This document shows, piece by piece, positions 20,041 to 29,221 of a stretch of 56,320 bases of DNA. The notes under the pieces are model-generated. The model was not told where the DNA came from and searched no databases. It was given only the letters and a program-made list of their open reading frames with translations. Source of the stretch: Myxococcales bacterium (lineage in GTDB: Bacteria; Myxococcota_A; UBA796; GCA-2862545). The DNA lies in the NCBI GenBank assembly GCA_019634415.1, contig JAHQVJ010000199.1:1-56320 (forward strand). Direction: 5' to 3'. Positions within the stretch are counted from its first letter, which is position 1. Every line of letters begins with the position of its first letter. The translations under genes and the position numbers were made by a program.

Positions 20041-20046
20041 TGGGCC

Positions 20047-20556
20047 ATGCCGCGACTGCTTGCCGTGCTGATCCTCGTTCTCGTCACCAGCCTCGCCTGT
20101 AGCGACTGGCTCGTTCCTCGCGCCGATCTGATCGGCGTGGAGCGCCGAGATGCCGTGTCGTCGGGCTACACGGTGCCGGTGCACGCCACCGACGTGCACG
20201 TCCGGGATCGTGCCACGATGGACGTGCGGAGCACCTGGTTCCGCTACGCCCTGCCCGACGAGCCCATCAACGAGCTGCGCAACGAGCTCACGGCAGACGC
20301 CAACGTGCAGACCCTCGAGAGCTGGGGCAAGCCCGACGACTGGCCCGACTTCGCCCCCCTCGGCTTCGAGACGCCGTCGTGGTTCGTGCCGGAGGGGGAG
20401 GTCTACCTGCGGGAGCTCGACGCACGCGACGACGTGGTCTCCGTGACCAGCGGCCGGATGTGGGCGCTGTCGGAGGAAGGCGTGGTCCACGTGTGGATGT
20501 GGTCGTGGGAGGGATGGCGGTTCGTGCCCGACGGCCCCGTGCTCGGCCAGCCCTGA
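20047..20556 (+). CDS. Lipoprotein of unknown function
   Basis: 169 residues. The signal peptide ends in a good lipobox, TSLAC with Cys18, followed by Ser, so outer-membrane sorting is plausible. The mature protein is acidic, Trp-rich and probably beta-rich near the C-terminus (VWMWSWEGWRF). No family recognised. It starts 6 bases after the SRPBCC gene and ends 52 bases before the next lipoprotein gene. Confidence 0.72.
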   Translation: MPRLLAVLILVLVTSLACSDWLVPRADLIGVERRDAVSSGYTVPVHATDVHVRDRATMDVRSTWFRYALPDEPINELRNELTADANVQTLESWGKPDDWPDFAPLGFETPSWFVPEGEVYLRELDARDDVVSVTSGRMWALSEEGVVHVWMWSWEGWRFVPDGPVLGQP

Positions 20557-20608
20557 CGACCGATCCGATTGCTGGACACTGGCCCGATGGGTCAACTACC
20601 CTGCCACC

Positions 20609-22336
20609 ATGCGGCTTCCACTCGTCCCCCTCGCCCTTCCCCTCCTCCTGTGTGGGATGGGTGCGGCCTGTGGCGAGCGGGGCAACGGCTCGCCCGAGCC
20701 ACTTCAGCCCGAGGCGCGGGCGCTGCGCACCTCCATGGCGCTGCGCGGGATGAGGCCCGAGGTGGCCGCGGTCCAGCAGATCCGCGCCGATCCCGAGCGC
20801 CTCGAGGCCTGGGTGGACGCCTGGCTCGACACCCGAGAGTTCGGTGCCACCCTGCGCGACATGCACGCCGAGCAGCTGTTCCTGCGCACCGACGTCGACG
20901 AGCAGGTGCCCCCCGTGGGGCCCCTGGCTGGCTTCACCACCCGTGAGGTCCACGAGGGGCTCGTCGAGGCGCCCCTGAGACTCATCGAGCGCGTGGTGAC
21001 CGAGGGGCGTCCCTACACCGAGATCGTGACCGCGGACTGGCTACTCGTCAGCCACCCCTACGCCATCGTGCACGGCTTGCCCTTCGACCCCGAGGGGGAG
21101 TCCTGGCAGGAGACCCGCTGGGGGGATGGCCGTCCCCGCGCCGGGATCTTGTCGGACTCCGAGCTGTGGCGACGCCATCGCTCGGCGGGCTCCAACTTCC
21201 ATCGCGGACGCGCCAACGTGGTGTCCACCGTGCTCCTGTGCGAGGACTTCGCCACGCGCGACGTGCCCGTAGAGGGCGGCATCGACCTGTCCGACGAGCT
21301 GGCCGTAGCCGAGGCCGTGCGCACCCAGAGCACCTGCATCGGCTGCCACCAGGCCATGGATCCGCTCGCCGGCTTCTTCTGGGGCTTCCGGCACCAGCTC
21401 AAGGCGCGCGCCATCCGCACCGCCTACGACATGGACTGCCAGTGGCCCACCGATGATCCGGAGCCCCTTCCCGGCCCCCACGGATCGCAGGACGACTTCT
21501 GCTATCCGCTGCGCTTCTACCAACCGGAGCTCGAGAACGACTGGATCGACTGGGAGCTGCGCGCCCCGTCGTACTTCGGCACGCCCGCCACCGATCTCGC
21601 CGATGTGGGGCAGCTCATCGCCAGCGACCATCGCTTCGCCACCTGCACCACGCGGCGGTTCTGGTCGTGGTTCGCGCAACAACCCGTGGAAGACGTGGAC
21701 ACGGCACTGGTGGACGAGCTCACCGCCGAGCTCGTGGGCAGCGGGTTCGACGCGCGCGCCCTGGTGCGGGCGATCATGCTCCACCCGCAGTTCCTCGCCA
21801 AGGACGGCGCCCTCACCACCCGGCCCGAGCAGCTCGCGCGGACCATGGCCGACCTCACGGAGTTTCGCTGGGACGTCCAACCCGACGGGCCCAACTGCGG
21901 CACCGAGTGCTGGGGCAGCGTGGATCTGACCGTCTCCGATCGCTACGGCTTCCGCGCCATGGCGGGCGGCATCGACGGCATCACCGTGCTGACCCCGACC
22001 CACTCCCCCACGCCCGTGCGGCAGCTCGCACTGGAGCGCCTCGCCTCCGAGGCTGCCGCGAACGTCGTCTACAACGACGCGCTGCGCGATCCCCAGGAAC
22101 GGCACCTGCTGGAGCTGGTGAGCTTCGCCACCTCCGACTCCGAGGCCCTCGTGCGCGATCAGATCGTGGCGCTGCACCTGCGGATCTCGGCTCAGGTGAT
22201 CGAGCCCGACTCGCCGCAGGCCGATCAGGCCTACGCCCTGTGGCGCAAGGTCTTCGACGCCAGCAACGACCCGCGCCGATCCTGGACCGTGCTGGTGACA
22301 GCACTCCTGCAAGACGATCGGATGGAGTTCCACTGA
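20609..22336 (+). CDS. Lipoprotein with cytochrome-c CxxCH motif (DUF1592/1588-like)
   Basis: 575 residues. The signal peptide ends at Cys21 (GAAC). A single haem-attachment motif C243IGCH247 is followed by MDPLAGFFWGF, as in the planctomycete/myxobacterial DUF1588/DUF1592/DUF1585 group that pairs with DUF1501 or DUF1552 proteins. A helical C-terminal half follows. Residues 320-420 show the FRRFWSWF and LVRAIMLHPQFL type motifs of the group. The stop (TGA) shares its last base with the ATG of the DUF1501 gene, so the two form a coupled pair. Role inferred: periplasmic redox or substrate-handling partner of the DUF1501 protein; substrate unknown. Confidence 0.75.
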   Translation: MRLPLVPLALPLLLCGMGAACGERGNGSPEPLQPEARALRTSMALRGMRPEVAAVQQIRADPERLEAWVDAWLDTREFGATLRDMHAEQLFLRTDVDEQVPPVGPLAGFTTREVHEGLVEAPLRLIERVVTEGRPYTEIVTADWLLVSHPYAIVHGLPFDPEGESWQETRWGDGRPRAGILSDSELWRRHRSAGSNFHRGRANVVSTVLLCEDFATRDVPVEGGIDLSDELAVAEAVRTQSTCIGCHQAMDPLAGFFWGFRHQLKARAIRTAYDMDCQWPTDDPEPLPGPHGSQDDFCYPLRFYQPELENDWIDWELRAPSYFGTPATDLADVGQLIASDHRFATCTTRRFWSWFAQQPVEDVDTALVDELTAELVGSGFDARALVRAIMLHPQFLAKDGALTTRPEQLARTMADLTEFRWDVQPDGPNCGTECWGSVDLTVSDRYGFRAMAGGIDGITVLTPTHSPTPVRQLALERLASEAAANVVYNDALRDPQERHLLELVSFATSDSEALVRDQIVALHLRISAQVIEPDSPQADQAYALWRKVFDASNDPRRSWTVLVTALLQDDRMEFH

Positions 22337-23604
22337 TGCGACGGCGCAGCTTCCTCGCAGGCGCAGCCGCGGTTCCCGCCCTGGGAACGCTGGCCCTCGC
22401 CGCATCCCAGTCCAGCAAGCGACTCGTGGTGGTGTTCGCCAACGGCGGCTGGGACACGTCCCTCGCCCTCGACCCGAAGCTGGGCAACCCAGCCATCGAA
22501 GGCCCCGAGGTGGACCAGGATCCCGACGATCCCGAGGACGTCGACGCGCTGGCCACCATCGCCGGCATCCCGCTGGTGATCAACGATCGCAAGCGCCCTG
22601 CCGTCACGCGGTTCTTCGAGCGCTGGGGACGACACACGGTGCTGGTCAACGGGATCTGGGTGGGCTCCATCGCCCACGATCCGTGCCGATGGCGCATGCT
22701 CTCCGGGCGCGTCGACGGGCGGGGCCCCGACGTCACCGCCATGGCCGGAGCGAGCCTCGGGGCAGATCTCCCGCTGGGCGCCGTCGACACGTCCGGCCTC
22801 GGGCTCGCTGGGCCGCTGGCCGCGTCGGTCGGACGGGTGGGAGCCCGCAGCCAGCTCGAGATGTTGCTCGAGCCAGCGCGATCGCCACGCGCAGCGTCGG
22901 GCGGACCCTCCCCTGCGTTCGTGGCGCGCAGCGAGGAGCGAGCGTGGATGCGCGAGTTCCTGGAGGCCCGAGACGAGCAGGGCCGGGAACGGTTCGGAGC
23001 GAAGGGTGCGGTGGCCTACGACGCGCTGTCCGAGGCACGGCTGCGCAGCGACCGCTTGGTGGCCCAGCGCGACTCCCTCGTGCAAGGCCTGTCCATGGGG
23101 CAGGAGCCCAAGCTGTCGGGCCTCGTGGACACCGTGGTGGACTTGCTCGCCGCGGATGCCTGCCGCGCGGTGCTGGTGGACAGCGGCCGCTCGTGGGACA
23201 CCCACGAGGCCAACGTGAACCAGCATGGGCACTACGACATCCTGTTCGACGATCTGGACCAGCTCGTGACCGGCCTCGACATAGCAAGCTTGCTGTCCTC
23301 CACCGTGGTGGTGGTGCTCTCGGAGATGGCGCGCACCCCCAAGCGCAACGGAGCGCTCGGCAAGGACCACTGGCCCCATACCTCTGCCCTGCTCCTCGGC
23401 GGCGACGTGCGGGGAGGGCGCGTCTGTGGCGGCACCGACGCGCTCGCCGAGTCGTTGCCGATGGATCTGAGCACCGGAGCACTCGACGCCGCAGGCCAGC
23501 TGCTCAAGTACGACAACCTGGTGGCCGGCCTGCTGACGCTGCTCGACGTGGATCCCAGCCCCTGGCTACCCGGCACGGTCCCCTTCACCGGTGCCACGGC
23601 GTGA
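22336..23604 (+). CDS. DUF1501 family Tat-exported protein
   Basis: 422 residues. The N-terminus MRRRSFLAG is a twin-arginine signal followed by an Ala-rich hydrophobic stretch, so the protein is exported folded. Family hallmarks are FANGGWDTSL near 29-38, SWDTHEAN near 293-300, and SEMARTPKRN followed by GKDHWPH, which in DUF1501 (alkaline-phosphatase/sulfatase-like fold) contribute metal ligands. Both flanking genes encode lipoproteins with a CxxCH haem motif. The start overlaps the previous stop (TGATG) and the stop overlaps the next start (GTGA). Biochemical role unknown in this family. Confidence 0.85.
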   Translation: MRRRSFLAGAAAVPALGTLALAASQSSKRLVVVFANGGWDTSLALDPKLGNPAIEGPEVDQDPDDPEDVDALATIAGIPLVINDRKRPAVTRFFERWGRHTVLVNGIWVGSIAHDPCRWRMLSGRVDGRGPDVTAMAGASLGADLPLGAVDTSGLGLAGPLAASVGRVGARSQLEMLLEPARSPRAASGGPSPAFVARSEERAWMREFLEARDEQGRERFGAKGAVAYDALSEARLRSDRLVAQRDSLVQGLSMGQEPKLSGLVDTVVDLLAADACRAVLVDSGRSWDTHEANVNQHGHYDILFDDLDQLVTGLDIASLLSSTVVVVLSEMARTPKRNGALGKDHWPHTSALLLGGDVRGGRVCGGTDALAESLPMDLSTGALDAAGQLLKYDNLVAGLLTLLDVDPSPWLPGTVPFTGATA

Positions 23605-24929
23605 TCGGGTGGTGGCTGGCGCTGTGGGTGGCCGGCTGCGGAGGCTCCGAGGATCCCTGTGACGACCCTGCCCTGACCTGGCACCAAGCCGGCGAGCCCT
23701 TCCTCGACACCTGGTGCACGCCCTGCCACAGCAGCGCCGTCACCGATCAGGCTCGGCTCGGCGCCCCCGTGGGCAACGACTACGACACCTGGTCGTCCGT
23801 GGTGCCCCACGCCTCCGCCATCCGCGACCAGCTCACCACCGATCCACCCCGCATGCCCCCCGCTGGCGGAGCCGATCCCGTCGAGATCGAGCGGTTCGTG
23901 GACTGGCTGGACTGTGGGCTACCCGGCGGCGAGGCCGAGCCCGTGGCCGCCTGCGACGTGGCGCGCCCCGTGCCAGGCGACGTGGTGGCCGACTCGGGTC
24001 TGTGCAGCGTGGGCACCGTGGCCGTGGCCGGCAACCTGGAGGTGTCGTCCGAGGTGGACGTGAGCTGCGTGTGCCGCGTGGGAGGGGCGCTCGAGGTGGT
24101 GGGTGCAGGCGAGATCGCGCTGTCGCAGCTCGCCTCCGTGCACGGCACGGTGACGGTGACGGGAGGCACCCAGATGCTGCGCATGCCTCGCCTCACCTCG
24201 ATCGGCGGCCTGTCCAGCGACGCCGATCTGGAGCTGCTGGATCTCCAGGCGCTGAAGGCCGTGGGTGGCGATCTCCGCGTGCAGGGCAGCGCGCTGTCGC
24301 GCCTGTCCATCGACCACGTCGTCACCATCGGCGGCACGCTGCACGTATCCGCCGCCCCCAGCCTCGAGGTGATCCGAGTGGATCGCCTCGAGCGGGTGGC
24401 CGGAGATCTGATCCTGTCGCAGCTGCCAGCGCTGCAGCGCTGGCAGACCACCCACGGGCTCGTGGAGATCGGAGGCCGCCTGGAGATCGACGACGCCCCG
24501 GCGCTGTCGCACATCGATGGGCTGTCGGCGCTGTCCACGGCCGGGGGCGATCTGGTGCTCACGCGCACCGGTGCTCGCTCCATCCGCGGCATCGATCGGC
24601 TGCTGCACGTGCCCGGCGACGTGCGCATCGAGGATCACCCGGCGCTCACCGAGCTGTCCGCCATCGCCGATCTCGCCACCGTGGACGGCGATCTGGTGAT
24701 CCGCGACCTGTCGCAGCTCGCCACCGTCGACACCTTCGTCTTCGTCACCCACGTGGGCGGCGACCTGGTGATCGAGGGCAACGACGCGCTGAAGGCGCTG
24801 CCGACCTTCACCACCCTGGAGCGCGTGGGCGGCGACCTCGTCATCCGCGACAACCCCCTGCTCCCGAGTGCCGCCGTGACCGAGCTCGCCACGAGCGTGA
24901 CCGTGAAGGGGGCCGTCGTCACGGAGTGA
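23601..24929 (+). CDS. Lipoprotein with N-terminal cytochrome-c motif and receptor-L/LRR-like repeats
   Basis: 442 residues from a GTG at 23601 sharing GTGA with the DUF1501 stop. The lipobox is WVAGC with Cys13. Haem motif C39TPCH43 and PPRMPPAGG (possible axial Met) form a small cytochrome-c-like domain (about 25-105). Residues 130-430 are a solenoid of about ten repeats of 22-25 residues with the pattern VGGDLxIxxxxxLxxL, as in receptor-L/leucine-rich beta-helical proteins. Such solenoids bind proteins or glycans. It completes a three-gene operon of putative surface electron-transfer or binding proteins. It overlaps the convergent anti-sigma-like gene by 11 bases. Confidence 0.78.
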   Translation: MIGWWLALWVAGCGGSEDPCDDPALTWHQAGEPFLDTWCTPCHSSAVTDQARLGAPVGNDYDTWSSVVPHASAIRDQLTTDPPRMPPAGGADPVEIERFVDWLDCGLPGGEAEPVAACDVARPVPGDVVADSGLCSVGTVAVAGNLEVSSEVDVSCVCRVGGALEVVGAGEIALSQLASVHGTVTVTGGTQMLRMPRLTSIGGLSSDADLELLDLQALKAVGGDLRVQGSALSRLSIDHVVTIGGTLHVSAAPSLEVIRVDRLERVAGDLILSQLPALQRWQTTHGLVEIGGRLEIDDAPALSHIDGLSALSTAGGDLVLTRTGARSIRGIDRLLHVPGDVRIEDHPALTELSAIADLATVDGDLVIRDLSQLATVDTFVFVTHVGGDLVIEGNDALKALPTFTTLERVGGDLVIRDNPLLPSAAVTELATSVTVKGAVVTE

Positions 24930-25962
24930 GCTGCTCCTGTCGCCACACTCCGATGCGCTCCTCCATCGCCAGCTCCACGCGGTGCTTGATGCGCGTGGTC
25001 ACATCCTCGGGCACGGGCCCGGGGTGCACCATCATGCCCACCATGGCGCGAGACCGATCGTTTTCCTTCTGCACGTAGGGGAACGACCAGACCCAGTGGT
25101 TGCCCCAGCCCTCGCGGGTCTCGAACCCCTGCTTCAGATCGTCGAGGGTGTCCTGCCACGCGCGGTCCGTCTCTCCCATCCCCTCGATCCAAGCCACACA
25201 GGGGTACTCGCTGCAGTCCGAGCCCGACAGCTCCAGCTCGGGATGCGCCTGAAGCAGCTCCAGGATCGAGGCGTCGAAGCCTTCGGGCCGCAGCTCCGCC
25301 GGGTAGTCCTCCGGGAACGGGTGGGGCTCCCCCTCGTGGCGCCTCAGCGCTCCCTTCAACAGAGCATTCTCGAAGGCCAGCCGATCCACGTTGCGCTGCA
25401 GCTGCTCCTGCTGCTCCGCCGCATCCTGGTCGGGCGCGATCGGCAAGGGCCTGGCGGCACGCACCGTCGACTCGGACCGCGGGGCGACGGCCACGGTCTC
25501 CCCAGGCCTCAGCTCGGCTGTGGCGCCGTCGCCCGTGGTGAGCCAGGCGGCCCCCGAGATCAGACCGACCGTGAGGCCGCCAGCGAGAAAGGAACGAACC
25601 ATCGGATCCTCCACAGAGTGTTCGTCGACGTCCAGCGCCACGTGTCCACGCAGCGCGAGCTCGGCGTCCAGCAGCGTGACGGTCGAGACCGGCACCGACC
25701 ACCGACCCAGCACGAAGGCTGCGCTCGCAGCCAGCGCCAGCGCCACGCCCCATCCCGCAGACCAACGCCGCGCGGGCCGCGGTCGCGCCACTCCCTCGGG
25801 GAGGGTCGGCAGCGCAGCCAACGCCTCGGGCAGCGACTGCATCGACGCCCACAGCGCCGCCAGAGCGGGCTCCCGTGCGATCCGTCGATGCAGCTCCTGG
25901 GCCTCGGCCGCCGACAGCTCGCCGTCCAGAAGCTGCGACAGACGCTCGGCGTCTTCCATCAT
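24919..25962 (-). CDS. Putative anti-sigma factor (membrane)
   Basis: 347 residues. The start ATG at 25962 overlaps the stop of the ECF sigma gene (ATGA) and has GGAGG 4 bases upstream; the next codon is also ATG. The first 40 residues (LSQLLDGELSAAEAQELHRR) look like the sigma-binding helices of anti-sigma factors, but no HxxxCxxC zinc motif is present. Two hydrophobic segments (about 71-88 and 123-142) suggest membrane insertion. A coiled-coil-like stretch (180-205) and a conserved-looking C-terminal domain with a Cys pair (Cys250, Cys255) follow, presumably the sensor side. Function is inferred from position and architecture. Confidence 0.7.
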   Translation of the reverse strand: MMEDAERLSQLLDGELSAAEAQELHRRIAREPALAALWASMQSLPEALAALPTLPEGVARPRPARRWSAGWGVALALAASAAFVLGRWSVPVSTVTLLDAELALRGHVALDVDEHSVEDPMVRSFLAGGLTVGLISGAAWLTTGDGATAELRPGETVAVAPRSESTVRAARPLPIAPDQDAAEQQEQLQRNVDRLAFENALLKGALRRHEGEPHPFPEDYPAELRPEGFDASILELLQAHPELELSGSDCSEYPCVAWIEGMGETDRAWQDTLDDLKQGFETREGWGNHWVWSFPYVQKENDRSRAMVGMMVHPGPVPEDVTTRIKHRVELAMEERIGVWRQEQLTP

Positions 25963-26447
25963 CGGTCCTCCTGGAGCAGCACTGCCAGATGGGCCCGGCC
26001 GCGATGCAAGCGTGACTTCACGGTCCCCACCGCCACTCCCTCCACCTCGGCGATGCGCGCCAGCGGCACACCGTCGAGGTGGTGCAGCACCACCACGCGC
26101 CGCTGTGCCTCGTCGAGGACCTGCAGCGCCGCCTCCAGCCGGTCGCGGCGACGGCGAAGGGCCACGTGCTGTGCGGCATCCTGCTCGGGCGCCCGCTCCG
26201 TTCCCGACAGCGGCTGCACCGGACGACGACGACGGTGGCGATCCACCAGCACGCGATGGGCCACCGTCATCGCCCAGGCGCGCGGGGACCCCCTCGCCGG
26301 ATCGAAGCGCGGCAGCGCGTGGAGCAGCCGCTCGCACACCGCCCCGTAGGCGTCGCCGGGATCTGGGTCGAGGCGTGCGCACAGACCGTAGAGGCGGTCC
26401 CCGTGGAGCGCCAGCAGCTCGTCCAAGTGGATGGGGGAGGAGATCAT
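25959..26447 (-). CDS. ECF-type RNA polymerase sigma factor
   Basis: 162 residues from the ATG at 26447. The frame is open to 26516, but that would run into the divergent oxidoreductase gene. Region 2 is short (LYGLCARLDPDPGDAYGAVCERLLHALPRF, then WAMTVAHRVLVDRHRRRR). Region 4 is clear: LQVLDEAQRRVVVLHH, then a helix-turn-helix with VGTVKSRLHRGRAHL. It is translationally coupled to the anti-sigma gene. Target promoters are not evident; autoregulation would act in the 60-base spacer upstream. Confidence 0.85.
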   Translation of the reverse strand: MISSPIHLDELLALHGDRLYGLCARLDPDPGDAYGAVCERLLHALPRFDPARGSPRAWAMTVAHRVLVDRHRRRRPVQPLSGTERAPEQDAAQHVALRRRRDRLEAALQVLDEAQRRVVVLHHLDGVPLARIAEVEGVAVGTVKSRLHRGRAHLAVLLQEDR

Positions 26448-26507
26448 CGTCGACCCATACGAGACCAAGGCCTCTCGGGTTCCCAATTCGATCGATACGC
26501 CTCCCTC

Positions 26508-28022
26508 ATGGAGCACGCAGACGCAGTCGTGATCGGGGCCGGCTTCGGTGGGTTGGGGGCCGCGCTGGCGCTGGCCGAGGCCGGCCGACGGGTCGTGGTG
26601 TGCGAGACCGTGACCTACCCGGGAGGCTGTGCGGGCACCTTCGAGCGCCAGGGAGCTCGCTTCGACGCAGGAGCCACCATGGCCTTCGGGCTGGGGCCGG
26701 GGGAGGCCTTCCGCCAGATCCTGGACCGCTACGGCCTATCCGTTCGCGTGCGCCCCCTCGATCCGGCCATCGAGGTACGCACCCCCACCCACCGCTGGCC
26801 CATCCGTCGGTCTGGGCTGCGGGCCACCTTGAGCGCGCTGCCCGACGTCGACCCCCGTGCCGTGGCCGGCTTCTGCGACGAGCTCGAGGCCACCGCCGCT
26901 GGTCTGCGCCCGCTGCTCACCGACCCCACGCTCCTCCCCCCCTGGAACGCCCACACCCTCGTGCGGCACCTGAAGCGCCTGCCGGCCTACCTGCCCCTGG
27001 CACGCCAGGTGGGACGGCCGCTGCGTACCGTGCTGCGCCGACACGGCCTCGCTCACCACCGCCACGTCCGAGCCATCCTGGAGCCTCTGTGCCGCATCAC
27101 CGTGCAGGCCGGCGTGGACGAAGCCGAGGCGCCCTTCGCGCTCGCGGCGCTGGACGCCGTCAGTCGCGGAGGATTCCACGTGGTCGGGGGCATGGGCGCG
27201 CTGGCGGACGCGATGGTGCAGGCCGTGCGGTCCGCAGGTGGACAGGTACGGTTCGCGGAGCGGGTGCGACGTGTGGAGCGCCACGGAACCGGATGGCTCG
27301 TGCACACGCGACGGGGCACCCTCGCTGCACCTGGGGTCTTCGCCAACCTGCTCCCCCAGGGCCTCATGGCGCTGTCCGACGTCCGCACTCCTCGACTCGA
27401 GCGCCTGGCGAGCCGCGTTCGCACCGGCTGGGGTGCCGCGATGCTCTACCTGCAGGTGGACGCACCAGAGCTCCCCCCCGAGCCCTTCCACCTCGACCTC
27501 ACCTCCGATCCCGCTGCCCCCTACCTGTCGGGCAACCACGTGTTCTGCTCCGTCGGCGAGGCCGCCGATGCGCCGAGGGCGAGGCGGCTGCGACCCGTCG
27601 TCGCCTCCACCCACCTGCCTCCAGGCCAGATGCACGATCCCGCCGCGGTGCAGGCCGCGCAGCAGCGCATGGCCGCCACCCTGCAGCACCTCGCTCCGAG
27701 GCTGTGGAAAGGCGTCGAGCGGCGCTGGACCGCGAGTCCGCGCACGTTCGCGCGCTTCACCGGCCGCCAGGGGGGCTGGGTGGGAGGCATCCCTCGCCGA
27801 GCCTCCCTCGCGCAGTACCTGGAGCTGTTTCCGAGTGCCATGGATCGAGGGCTGTACCTGGTGGGCGACAGCACGCTGCTGGGCCAGTCCTCCCTAGCCG
27901 CCACGCTCTCCGGGCAGCGGATCGCCACCCAGGCACTCATTGACAAATCCATAAACAAAGAAATAACTGAACAATCAAGCCTCGATCCCATCGTGCAACG
28001 CGACGTCGGCCACACGAGCTAA
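26508..28022 (+). CDS. FAD-dependent phytoene desaturase/CrtI-like oxidoreductase
   Basis: 504 residues. The N-terminal dinucleotide fold VIGAGFGGLGAALALAEAG with Glu at the end of beta 2, and GGCAGTFER, are the CrtI/CrtISO/amine-oxidase signature. The C-terminus has GLYLVGDSTLLGQSSLAATLSG, the second FAD motif. Family members desaturate or isomerise carotenoids, or oxidise other isoprenoids. No other carotenoid gene is in the window, so the substrate is open. The last 25 codons (27940 onward) are markedly AT-rich compared with the rest and coincide with a promoter-like sequence for the next gene. Divergent from the sigma operon. Confidence 0.85.
   Translation: MEHADAVVIGAGFGGLGAALALAEAGRRVVVCETVTYPGGCAGTFERQGARFDAGATMAFGLGPGEAFRQILDRYGLSVRVRPLDPAIEVRTPTHRWPIRRSGLRATLSALPDVDPRAVAGFCDELEATAAGLRPLLTDPTLLPPWNAHTLVRHLKRLPAYLPLARQVGRPLRTVLRRHGLAHHRHVRAILEPLCRITVQAGVDEAEAPFALAALDAVSRGGFHVVGGMGALADAMVQAVRSAGGQVRFAERVRRVERHGTGWLVHTRRGTLAAPGVFANLLPQGLMALSDVRTPRLERLASRVRTGWGAAMLYLQVDAPELPPEPFHLDLTSDPAAPYLSGNHVFCSVGEAADAPRARRLRPVVASTHLPPGQMHDPAAVQAAQQRMAATLQHLAPRLWKGVERRWTASPRTFARFTGRQGGWVGGIPRRASLAQYLELFPSAMDRGLYLVGDSTLLGQSSLAATLSGQRIATQALIDKSINKEITEQSSLDPIVQRDVGHTS
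27940..27967 (+). promoter_or_regulatory. Sigma-70-like promoter for the GNAT gene
   Basis: TTGACA (27940-27945), a 16-base spacer and AATAAC (27962-27967, 4 of 6 consensus bases) lie in an AT-rich island inside the end of the oxidoreductase gene, 64 bases before the GNAT start. In this GC-rich sequence such an island stands out. Confidence 0.4.
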
Positions 28023-28031
28023 CATCCGCCG

Positions 28032-28538
28032 GTGACATCAGCCCGACGCATCGTCGTGGAACGAGGAACGCCAAAGTCTGCCTCTGACCAGCAGATCGAG
28101 GCCCTGCTCCACCATGTCTACGTGCAGGGGGGGTACACCCCGCCCGCCGTGGCTCAGCACGCGTTTCGTGCGGAGGCCGTTCGTGCCCGTGGCGACCTCA
28201 TCATCGCGCGCACCAGCCCCACCGAGCTCGCGGGCATGGTGCTGCTGATCCCACCCGGATCCTCCGCGCTGCAGATCGCGCAGGGCCGGGAAGCCGAGAT
28301 GCACCTGCTGGCCGTCACCGCCACGCACCGCCGCCGTGGGATCGGGCGGGCCCTGGTGCAGGCGTTGCTCCACCGCGCGCGCCGCAAGGACTATCCCTGC
28401 ATCCTCTCCACCACGCAGCCCGCGATGGTGGCCGCCCAGCGGCTCTACCTGTCGGCCGGGTTCCAGCGATCGCCCATGCGCGATCAGCAGCAGGACGCAC
28501 GGCGCTTCCTGGCCTTCGAGAAGTGGCTGGAGGGGTGA
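28032..28538 (+). CDS. GNAT-family N-acetyltransferase
   Basis: 168 residues from a GTG at 28032. The acetyl-CoA motif A is clear: EMHLLAVTATHRRRGIGRALVQALL, with the R/QxxGxG/A loop RRRGIG near 96-104. Motif B follows (AQRLYLSAGFQR, with the usual YxxxGF). It transfers an acetyl group to an unidentified amine. It starts 9 bases after the oxidoreductase stop but may have its own promoter. Confidence 0.85.
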   Translation: MTSARRIVVERGTPKSASDQQIEALLHHVYVQGGYTPPAVAQHAFRAEAVRARGDLIIARTSPTELAGMVLLIPPGSSALQIAQGREAEMHLLAVTATHRRRGIGRALVQALLHRARRKDYPCILSTTQPAMVAAQRLYLSAGFQRSPMRDQQQDARRFLAFEKWLEG

Positions 28539-28573
28539 ACGTGTCGGTGCTCATCGCGAGTTGATTGTCGCGA

Positions 28574-29128
28574 TCACTCCTTCGGACAGAAGATCGGAAA
28601 TGCATCTGGCGTGAGCGTGCGGCTGACCCCCGGGAGCACCGCCACGTCCAGGCGACCACGCTGATCCGGAGTCGGCGCCACGTAGGTGCCCAGGTCGAAG
28701 AACACCAAGAAGCGGGCCCGCGCATCGAAGCGGAAGCTCCCGCCCCATGGGGTGAAGCGATGACCGAACCCCAGCGCGAGGGTCCCCACCGGGATGGTGT
28801 CGCCGCCGAGCCCGTTCCAGCCGACGTCGTCCACCACGACCGCCCCTCCGCTCACCCGGCCACCCACCGACAGCGACGGTCCCCTCCGGGTCAAGACGTC
28901 GACGGCCACGTACGGCCCCACGGCCCCCGACCACGCGAAGCCTCCGCGACCCATCTTCCGGTAGACCCCTCCCAAGATCTCGGCATCGAGCCCCAGCCCC
29001 ACGCCGTCCCTCGACAATGCCAGGTGCACGCCCACCGTGGGCATCAGGTGCAGCCCCGTCGGGCCCCGACTGGGTGAATACACCTGTCCCCAGGCACCCG
29101 CGCAAAGCCACGTACCAACGAGCCACAT
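28574..29128 (-). CDS. Secreted outer-membrane beta-barrel-like protein
   Basis: 184 residues from the ATG at 29128 (GGGGGGG 5 bases upstream; the frame is open to 29203). The first 15 residues (MWLVGTWLCAGAWG) form a signal peptide. The rest alternates hydrophobic and small residues in amphipathic strands (for example VHLALSRDGVGLGLDAEI, FRFDARARFLVFFDLG), as in small outer-membrane barrels. No family recognised. It lies between the GNAT gene (convergent) and polX (same strand, 93 bases away). Confidence 0.6.
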   Translation of the reverse strand: MWLVGTWLCAGAWGQVYSPSRGPTGLHLMPTVGVHLALSRDGVGLGLDAEILGGVYRKMGRGGFAWSGAVGPYVAVDVLTRRGPSLSVGGRVSGGAVVVDDVGWNGLGGDTIPVGTLALGFGHRFTPWGGSFRFDARARFLVFFDLGTYVAPTPDQRGRLDVAVLPGVSRTLTPDAFPIFCPKE

Positions 29129-29221
29129 GACGCCCCCCCGGGTGCCCTTCTCAGATGGTAGCCGCACGAACGTACGGTCGTCAGGGTCACCTGGAATGGA
29201 CACGCGCCGAGGCGCAACGCA

